Part shown: piece by piece, positions 7,399 through 12,282 of the stretch
How positions within the stretch are numbered: the stretch's first letter is position 1
Layout: every line of letters starts with the position of its first letter
Assembly: GCA_016873905.1 (NCBI GenBank)
Contig: VGVU01000033.1
Coordinates: 1 to 12,282, forward strand
Origin: Betaproteobacteria bacterium
GTDB lineage: Bacteria; Pseudomonadota; Gammaproteobacteria; Burkholderiales; Thiobacillaceae
Reading direction: 5' to 3'
Length of the DNA: 12,282 bases
Notes under the pieces: model-generated
The model's database searches: none
What the model was told of the DNA's origin: nothing
What the model saw: only the letters and a program-made list of their open reading frames with translations
Program-made: the position numbers and the translations under genes

Positions 7399-7413
7399 TT
7401 GCGGCGACCGCAA
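7399..7413. promoter_or_regulatory. Palindrome in the -35 region upstream of fmdB (possible operator)
   Basis: TTGCGGTCGCCGCAA (minus strand) is a perfect 6-bp inverted repeat around a 3-base centre. It begins 16 bases upstream of the TATAAT box, so it covers the -35 position. It lacks a following T-run on either strand, so it is not a good intrinsic terminator for the unknown gene ending at 7454. It could bind a regulator or be chance in GC-rich DNA. Confidence 0.3.
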
Positions 7414-7453
7414 CCCAGGATTACCAGACATCGCAACGGGCGACCAGGCCGCG

Positions 7454-8374
7454 CTATCCCATCCAGTGCCGAATCTCCTGCAAGCCTCGCGTCAGAGAGG
7501 GCGGCTGTCCGTCCCCATGACATTGAACCAGAGCCACCACCCGGGGCGGCTTTCCGTGTTGTCGCAACTCAAGCAACGAGAGCCGGTCAGCATCCGAGGC
7601 TGTGGCCGAGCCAGCAATCGTGCCCAGGGCATCCATCGACACAACCTGCGTATGCAGGGAAAGGTAGGCCTCGGGAGCACACAGTACCGCATTGAAATCC
7701 TCGATCTGCCCGCACAGATCCGCCGCACACGGCGTGTCGGCCGGTTTTATAGCCCCCTTGGTGATAGCCCCCTTGGTTATAGCCCCTTTGACCGAAGCGG
7801 CGAGTTGATTCGCCACCCGCCGCTGGGCCATGCGTTCGGCCACCGCATCGAACAGGCCGTCCATCAAGCGGATGACCAGCGCCGCACGCACCGCCGACTC
7901 CGATTCCCCGGGGCAGAGCAGGGCATAGTGGTCAAAATTCCAGATCTGGCGCGGCAGATCCCGCACCAGGAAACCCTCCACCTCGCCCGGCCCAAAGTCA
8001 TTGCGCACCGTATGCTCTGCCGTCAACAACGCGCACATGGCATGACAATGGCCGCCGTGCGCCTCGGCGTAATCCCGGGCCTCGGGGCTCCGGCACAAGG
8101 CCGACGCAATCTCGTCCGGAGCGGCAAACAAGGCCCGAACCAGCGGTTGGTGGAGAAAGGCCTCGCGATTGATCTGTAGCAGCCCCGGGATCGCCGCCAC
8201 CAAGGTCTCCACATAGGCCAGCGCCTGGCTGACGGCGGGCACATAGGGGTCGGGATAACGGCAGGCATGGACAAGGCGCGGGTCCACTCGATCCACCCCA
8301 CGGCGCAGAACAGCGAGCGTCCGCTCGGGCACCCGCCGCTGTGGGGGTTTAAGCCGATCCCAGAAAGGGCTCAC
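7454..8374 (-). CDS. Uncharacterised 306-residue protein next to ssb
   Basis: I do not recognise this protein. It has 306 residues, no signal peptide and no clear transmembrane segment, and looks soluble and largely helical (Ala, Leu, Arg, Glu rich). A conserved-looking centre, about residues 100-150, contains a His/Cys cluster, EAHGGHCHAMC (H106, H109, C110, H111, C114), with H121 soon after; this could bind metal, but no known motif is matched. More cysteines occur at 216, 221 and 232. Residues 196-210 are a KGAIT tandem repeat that looks like a linker between the main domain and a C-terminal domain ending EIRHWMG. The start is GTG at 8374, with GAGGG at good distance before it. It lies 44 bases downstream of ssb with no terminator between, so it is probably co-transcribed. 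The coding frame is convincing from position, start signal and GC-rich third positions; the function is open. Confidence 0.8.
   Translation of the reverse strand: MSPFWDRLKPPQRRVPERTLAVLRRGVDRVDPRLVHACRYPDPYVPAVSQALAYVETLVAAIPGLLQINREAFLHQPLVRALFAAPDEIASALCRSPEARDYAEAHGGHCHAMCALLTAEHTVRNDFGPGEVEGFLVRDLPRQIWNFDHYALLCPGESESAVRAALVIRLMDGLFDAVAERMAQRRVANQLAASVKGAITKGAITKGAIKPADTPCAADLCGQIEDFNAVLCAPEAYLSLHTQVVSMDALGTIAGSATASDADRLSLLELRQHGKPPRVVALVQCHGDGQPPSLTRGLQEIRHWMG
7748..7792 (-). repeat. 15-bp tandem repeat, three units, in frame (KGAIT)
   Basis: On the plus strand the units read TATAGCCCCCTTGGT, GATAGCCCCCTTGGT and a diverged TATAGCCCCTTTGAC. Each unit is 15 bases, so unit number can change without breaking the frame. 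They encode residues 196-210 of the unknown protein as KGAIT, KGAIT, KGAIK. The first two units differ at one base only, which suggests recent duplication. Confidence 0.9.
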
Positions 8375-8418
8375 AGGTCCCTCGCCTCATCCCCTGCGAC
8401 CGTCCATAAGACGCTCGA

Positions 8419-8862
8419 TCAGAACGGGATGTCGTCTTCCGGCACCCCGAAGTCCGGCGCACTTGAGGCTGCGGCCCGGGCCCGGGGCGCCTCAGCGCCG
8501 GCATCGTCATAGGCTGCACTACTGCCTCCGCTCCGACCGCCCAGCATCTGCATACGGTCGCCGCGAATCTCGGTGGTGTAACGGTCAGCCCCCGTCTTGT
8601 CCTGCCACTTTCGCGTGCGCAGGGAGCCCTCAACATACACGGAACTCCCCTTTTTCAGGTACTGCGCGCAGATCTCGGCGGTCTTGCCGAAAAAGGCCAC
8701 GCTGTGCCACTCCGTCACTTCCTGCGTCGCCCCGCTCTTGTCCTTGAACTTGTCGGTTGTGGCCAGACGCAAGTTGGCGACCGCATCACCGCTTGGCAGA
8801 TAACGCACCTCGGGGTCTGCGCCGAGATTACCGATCAAAATCACTTTATTGACTGAAGCCAT
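8419..8862 (-). CDS. ssb: Single-stranded DNA-binding protein
   Basis: SSB coats single-stranded DNA in replication, recombination and repair and recruits partner proteins through its C-terminal tip. The protein has 147 residues. The OB fold covers about 1-108, with the hallmarks NKVILIGNLGADPEVRY, TEWHSVAFFGKTAE (W52), GSLRTRKWQDK (W86) and TTEIRGDRMQMLGGR. A short Ala/Gly/Ser linker of about 30 residues leads to the acidic tip DDIPF, so the partner-binding tail is intact. ATG 8862 is preceded by GGGGAT at a suitable distance and gives the exact family N terminus, MASVNKVILIGNLG; the frame is open up to 9006, but that part is non-homologous. It lies 85 bases from yajR and 44 bases before the unknown gene. 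Confidence 0.98.
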   Translation of the reverse strand: MASVNKVILIGNLGADPEVRYLPSGDAVANLRLATTDKFKDKSGATQEVTEWHSVAFFGKTAEICAQYLKKGSSVYVEGSLRTRKWQDKTGADRYTTEIRGDRMQMLGGRSGGSSAAYDDAGAEAPRARAAASSAPDFGVPEDDIPF

Positions 8863-8907
8863 GTCTATCCCCAAGAAATAGGTGCGGATCAATGCCGCCG
8901 AACCTGC

Positions 8908-8913
8908 ATTGTA
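8908..8913 (-). promoter_or_regulatory. Candidate -10 box for ssb
   Basis: In the 85-base gap between yajR and ssb the minus strand carries TACAAT, a five-of-six -10 match, 45 bases before the ssb ATG. The -35 at 17-base spacing (CGGGCA) is weak. No CTGT-N8-ACAG LexA site is present in this gap. Confidence 0.35.
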
Positions 8914-8947
8914 CCCAATCCATCCGGTAGTGCCCGGCTCTCGGACA

Positions 8948-10348
8948 CTAAGCCTCGGCCGCCATGGAGATCTCGTGCGCCAGAGCATGACGCACACCCT
9001 CTTCATCCCAGCCCAGCTGACTGACCTTGAGCAGCACCGCGCCCTCTTCTGCCAGCACGGTCACCGTCTCGACTCCGGCAAATACCGTCAGCTGGGTGGC
9101 CAGATGTTGGGCGCGGGAAGATGTCATTGGCCCGACATGGAACATCTGCGTTTTCACCCGGGGCGGCGGCGTCATGGTCATCGCCAATCCCAACCAGAGG
9201 CTCATCAGGACACCGCAAAAAATGAAGGTCGCCGAGAAGCCGTAGTGTTGGGCCAGCCAGCCACCCACCATACCGCCCAGAAACAACCCGAAGGCCTGCG
9301 CGGTGTTGTAGATCCCCATCGCCGTGCCCTTGGCCTCGGGCGGGGCAATTTTCGAAACCAGAGACGGAAGGCTGGCCTCCAGCGTGTTGAAGGCAATGAA
9401 GTAAAGCAGCAGGGCCAGGACAATCAACCAGAAATAATCCAGACTCAAGGCCATCAGGACCTGCGCCGCCAGCATAAGGGCCACCGACCCGACAAATACC
9501 GGCTTCATGCGGCCCTGCTTTTCCGCCACGATAATGGCCGGCACCATGAGCACAAAGGAGACCAGCACGACGGGCAGATAAACCTGCCAATGGTCTGCCG
9601 TCAACAGCGTCTTCTGCAACGCAAAGGGCACCACCACAAACATGGCCATCTGCGCGGCATGCAAGGCGAAGATACCGAAGTTCAGGCGCAGGAGCTCCGG
9701 CTGCTGAAGACAATCTCGAAAACGGGCGGGGTTAGCCTGGGCATCCGAGTGGAACACCATGACACCAGGATCCGGCGTCACAAAACGGACCACGCCGATC
9801 GCGGCAAAGGCCAGAATACCGGTCAACAGGAACATGCCCGGTATGCCGATCCAGGCATACAGCGCGGGGCCCGCCGCCATCGAACCGGCAAAGGCGAGAC
9901 CAATGGTCATGCCAATCATGGCCATCGCCTGAGTGCGTTTTTCCTCGCGCGTCAGATCGGCCAGCAGGGCCGTCACCGCCGCCGATATCGCGCCCGCACC
10001 CTGCAAGGCGCGACCGGCAATAATGCCGTAAATGCTGTCGGCGCTGGCCGCCAACAGGCTGCCCAGGGCAAAGATCAACAGCCCCAGGATAATGACCGGC
10101 TTGCGACCAAAACGATCGGAAGCCATCCCGAACGGGATCATCAAGAGTGCCTGCGTCAGGCCATAAATCCCCAGCGCGAGACCGATCAGGGTATGGTCAT
10201 CGGTTAATTCCTGCGCATAAATAGCGAACACGGGCAGGATCAGGAACATGCCCAGCATGCGCAGGCCAAAGATGCCCGCCAGCGAAATGGCGGCACGGCG
10301 CTCGGAAGGAAGCATCGGGGAGGAGGCAGGGGCGTTGGATGTCGTCAC
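8948..10348 (-). CDS. yajR: YajR-type MFS transporter with C-terminal soluble domain
   Basis: This major facilitator superfamily protein of about 466 residues closely follows E. coli YajR. Shared blocks include RMLGMF near the first helix, IGIYGLTQA-like (LGIYGLTQALLMIPFG), motif A GMASDRFGRKP (about 74-84), GRALQGAGAISAAVTALL, LLRLNFGI, and AFNTLEASLPSLVSK followed by KGTAMGIYNTAQ. Twelve membrane helices are expected up to about residue 393. A soluble ferredoxin-like (YAM) domain of about 70 residues then follows (MFHVGP to the end), as in YajR. The substrate is unknown. The start is uncertain: TTG 10354, GTG 10348 and ATG 10315 are all in frame, none with a clear Shine-Dalgarno. I prefer GTG 10348 because coding-like GC-rich codons begin there, while the DNA beyond is AT-rich; ATG 10315 aligns with MTPGERR of YajR. 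It is divergent from uvrA. Confidence 0.88.
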   Translation of the reverse strand: MTTSNAPASSPMLPSERRAAISLAGIFGLRMLGMFLILPVFAIYAQELTDDHTLIGLALGIYGLTQALLMIPFGMASDRFGRKPVIILGLLIFALGSLLAASADSIYGIIAGRALQGAGAISAAVTALLADLTREEKRTQAMAMIGMTIGLAFAGSMAAGPALYAWIGIPGMFLLTGILAFAAIGVVRFVTPDPGVMVFHSDAQANPARFRDCLQQPELLRLNFGIFALHAAQMAMFVVVPFALQKTLLTADHWQVYLPVVLVSFVLMVPAIIVAEKQGRMKPVFVGSVALMLAAQVLMALSLDYFWLIVLALLLYFIAFNTLEASLPSLVSKIAPPEAKGTAMGIYNTAQAFGLFLGGMVGGWLAQHYGFSATFIFCGVLMSLWLGLAMTMTPPPRVKTQMFHVGPMTSSRAQHLATQLTVFAGVETVTVLAEEGAVLLKVSQLGWDEEGVRHALAHEISMAAEA

Positions 10349-10420
10349 AGTCAAATCAAGGTGTCATAACAAGGCAAAGAACGCGTATATTAGTCGGTTT
10401 ACAATAAATTCGATCCATCC
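10349..10420. promoter_or_regulatory. Divergent promoter region between yajR and uvrA
   Basis: This spacer is clearly richer in A and T than the genes on either side. For uvrA the plus strand offers TATATT at 10386-10391 (leader about 23 bases) and TACAAT at 10400-10405 (leader under 10 bases) as -10 candidates, both with weak -35 matches. No clear promoter for yajR stands out on the minus strand. No E. coli-type LexA box is visible, and no Shine-Dalgarno sequence precedes the uvrA ATG. Confidence 0.4.
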
Positions 10421-12282
10421 ATGATCCGCATCCGCGGTGCTCGCACCCACAATCTGAAAAACATCAGCCTGGATCTGCCGCAGCACCAACTGATCGTCAT
10501 CACGGGCCTGTCCGGCTCTGGCAAGTCGTCGCTGGCCTTTGACACCCTGTATGCCGAGGGCCAGCGTCGCTATGTGGAGTCCTTGTCGGCCTATGCGCGG
10601 CAGTTCCTGCAATTGATGGAGAAACCGGATGTCGATCTGATCGAGGGCCTCTCGCCAGCGATCTCGATTGAACAAAAGGCCACCAGCCACAATCCGCGCT
10701 CCACCGTGGGGACGGTGACGGAGATCCACGATTACCTGCGCCTGTTGTTCGCCCGTGCGGGCACACCCCGCTGCCCCGATCATGGCATCGCCCTGTCGGC
10801 ACAGACCGTTTCGCAGATGGTCGATCAAGTGCTGGCCCTGCCGGAGGAGACGCGGCTGATGATCTTGTCGCCCCTGATCGTGGGGCGCAAAGGGGAACAG
10901 GCCAACCTCATTGATGAGCTGCGCGCGCAAGGCTTCGTTCGGGTGCGCGTGGACGGCGAGGTGTTCGAGATCGACGCCGTCCCCAAACTGGACAAGAACA
11001 AGAAGCACACCCTGGAAGTCGTTATTGACCGGATCAAGACTCGCCCCGGCATCCAGCAACGCCTCGCTGAGTCGTTTGAGACGGCCCTGCGTCATTCCGA
11101 CGGGCGCGCCCTGGCCGTGGAGATGGACTCCGGAAAAGAACACCTGTTTTCGGCCCGTTTCGCCTGTCCGGTGTGTGACTACGCCTTACCTGAACTGGAA
11201 CCCCGCCTTTTTTCGTTTAACAACCCGATGGGGGCCTGTCCGCGTTGCGATGGACTCGGCCTTATCCAGTTCTTTGATCCCGAGCGTGTGGTCGCCTTCC
11301 CGCACCTGTCCCTCGCCTCCGGCGCCATCAAGGGCTGGGATCGGCGCAACGCCTTCTTCTACCGCATGATCGAGGCCCTGGCCTTACACTACGGCTTCGA
11401 CATCGAAACCGTCTGGGAAGACCTGCCTGAGCGCGTACGCGAGATTGTCCTGTTTGGCAGCGGTAACGAGGCCATCAGCTTCCATTACCTGGGCGAGAGT
11501 GGCCGCGCCCAACCGCGCAAGCATGCCTTTGATGGCGTCATCCCCACCCTGGAGCGGCGTTACAAGGAAAGTGAATCGCAAATGGTGCGCGAGGATCTGG
11601 CCAAATACATCGCCACCCGAACCTGCCCGGAATGCGAAGGCAGCCGTCTGCGTCGCGAGGCCCGCCATGTCACGCTGGGCGGCGCCCACCTGCATGAACT
11701 GGCCCACCTCCCCATCCGAAACTGCCTGGCGTTTTTTGAGGCCCTCAAGCTGGACGGCTATCGCGCCCAGGTCGCCGACAAGATCGTGCGCGAGATCTGC
11801 GCCCGTCTGGGTTTTCTCAACAATGTCGGTCTGGATTACTTGTCGCTGGACCGTTCCGCCGACACCCTGTCGGGCGGCGAGGCCCAGCGCATTCGCCTCG
11901 CCTCGCAGATCGGCTCCGGCCTGACCGGGGTCCTCTATGTGCTGGACGAGCCCTCCATCGGTCTGCACCAGCGCGATAACGAGCGCCTTCTGGGCACCCT
12001 GCGCCACCTGCGCGACCTCGGCAATAGCGTGATTGTCGTCGAGCATGACGAAGATGCCATCCGCGCCGCCGACCATATCGTTGACATGGGGCCGGGGGCC
12101 GGGGAGCATGGTGGCGAGATCCTCGCGGAAGGAAAACTCGAGGACATCCTTGATAGTAATCGCTCACTTACGGCCGACTATCTATCGGGAAGAAAGGCCA
12201 TCGCCCTGCCCAAACAACGGCGTCCCGTCCGCGAGGACCGGCGCCTGCGCCTGACCGGTGCCCGCGGAAACAATCTGAAATC
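10421..12282 (+). CDS. uvrA: Excinuclease ABC subunit UvrA (partial, N-terminal 620 residues)
   Basis: UvrA is the damage-recognition ATPase of nucleotide excision repair and works as a dimer that loads UvrB. The gene runs off the right edge, so only the first 620 residues are seen; the family has about 940. Walker A GLSGSGKS is at 29-36, and the Q-loop region and UvrB-interaction segment follow (SISIEQK-type block at about 80-90, STSHNPRSTVGT-like). The first zinc module has C249, C252, C273 and C276. The ABC signature LSGGE is at 483-487, Walker B VLYVLDEPS at about 504-512, and the His switch VVEHD at 539-543. The second ATPase half begins at LRLTGARGNNLK near the edge. ATG 10421 gives the family start MIRIRGARTHNLKN, with no visible Shine-Dalgarno. 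It is divergent from yajR, and ssb lies beyond yajR, a known neighbourhood in Pseudomonadota. Confidence 0.98.
   Translation, partial: MIRIRGARTHNLKNISLDLPQHQLIVITGLSGSGKSSLAFDTLYAEGQRRYVESLSAYARQFLQLMEKPDVDLIEGLSPAISIEQKATSHNPRSTVGTVTEIHDYLRLLFARAGTPRCPDHGIALSAQTVSQMVDQVLALPEETRLMILSPLIVGRKGEQANLIDELRAQGFVRVRVDGEVFEIDAVPKLDKNKKHTLEVVIDRIKTRPGIQQRLAESFETALRHSDGRALAVEMDSGKEHLFSARFACPVCDYALPELEPRLFSFNNPMGACPRCDGLGLIQFFDPERVVAFPHLSLASGAIKGWDRRNAFFYRMIEALALHYGFDIETVWEDLPERVREIVLFGSGNEAISFHYLGESGRAQPRKHAFDGVIPTLERRYKESESQMVREDLAKYIATRTCPECEGSRLRREARHVTLGGAHLHELAHLPIRNCLAFFEALKLDGYRAQVADKIVREICARLGFLNNVGLDYLSLDRSADTLSGGEAQRIRLASQIGSGLTGVLYVLDEPSIGLHQRDNERLLGTLRHLRDLGNSVIVVEHDEDAIRAADHIVDMGPGAGEHGGEILAEGKLEDILDSNRSLTADYLSGRKAIALPKQRRPVREDRRLRLTGARGNNLK

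Noticed and set aside
7399..7413. Intrinsic terminator for the unknown gene upstream of fmdB
   Set aside because: The stem is only six pairs with a three-base loop and no T-run follows on either strand; I list it as a possible operator instead.
8863..9006. N-terminal extension of ssb up to 9006
   Set aside because: The added 48 residues overlap yajR and do not resemble SSB; ATG 8862 gives the exact conserved N terminus with a Shine-Dalgarno sequence.
8882..10207. Plus-strand open frame of 441 codons opposite yajR
   Set aside because: It is rich in His, Gln, Arg and Gly, has no recognisable domain, and mirrors a clear MFS gene; in GC-rich DNA such antisense frames are common.
10364..11143. 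Minus-strand open frame of 259 codons opposite uvrA
   Set aside because: It lies over certain UvrA coding sequence and shows no motif; it is a shadow frame. The same holds for 11384-12109.
1..12282. Mobile element, CRISPR array, tRNA or defence system
   Set aside because: No transposase, integrase, direct-repeat array, tRNA-like fold or known defence domain could be seen; coding density and gene order are those of a stable housekeeping region.

Overview
The window is a compact, GC-rich stretch of a bacterial chromosome, almost entirely filled by conserved housekeeping genes. Gene content and order point to the Pseudomonadota: a betaproteobacterium or an early-branching gammaproteobacterium. 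The main clues are the aspS-nudB and yebC-ruvC-ruvA-ruvB linkages, an aspartyl-tRNA synthetase of the apparent non-discriminating type, and the uvrA/yajR/ssb cluster. I cannot separate those two classes from this sequence alone. No tRNA, rRNA, insertion sequence, phage gene, CRISPR array or defence gene is visible. Every stretch longer than about 110 bases carries a gene.

Minus-strand block A (1-7347, transcribed right to left) reads fmdB-like zinc ribbon, DUF502 membrane protein, aspS, nudB, ybhP-like phosphoesterase, clsB, then after 98 bases yebC, ruvC, ruvA and ruvB (cut by the left edge). Genes touch or overlap by 1-4 bases at nearly every junction (GTGA, ATGA, TGATG), so translational coupling is likely. 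A good -10 box (TATAAT) precedes fmdB at 7377-7382, and a weaker promoter candidate precedes yebC. The first part joins protein charging (AspS), folate synthesis (NudB) and membrane lipid synthesis (ClsB). The second part joins a translation/regulatory factor (YebC) to the complete Holliday-junction machinery.

Minus-strand block B (7454-8862) holds ssb, encoding single-stranded DNA-binding protein, and downstream of it a 306-residue protein I do not recognise. This protein has a His/Cys cluster and an in-frame 15-bp tandem repeat, and it is the least explained gene here. Upstream lies yajR, an MFS transporter with a C-terminal soluble domain. It is divergent from uvrA, which runs to the right edge as a partial gene on the plus strand. 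The yajR-uvrA spacer (10349-10420) is AT-rich compared with its surroundings.

Three DNA repair or recombination modules (ruvCAB, ssb, uvrA) are close together, but I see no E. coli-type LexA box near any of them. I found no convincing undescribed multi-gene system. The points most worth a second look are the unknown gene next to ssb, a palindrome in the -35 region of the fmdB-aspS promoter, the non-discriminating AspRS signature, and the placement of ybhP-clsB between nudB and yebC.
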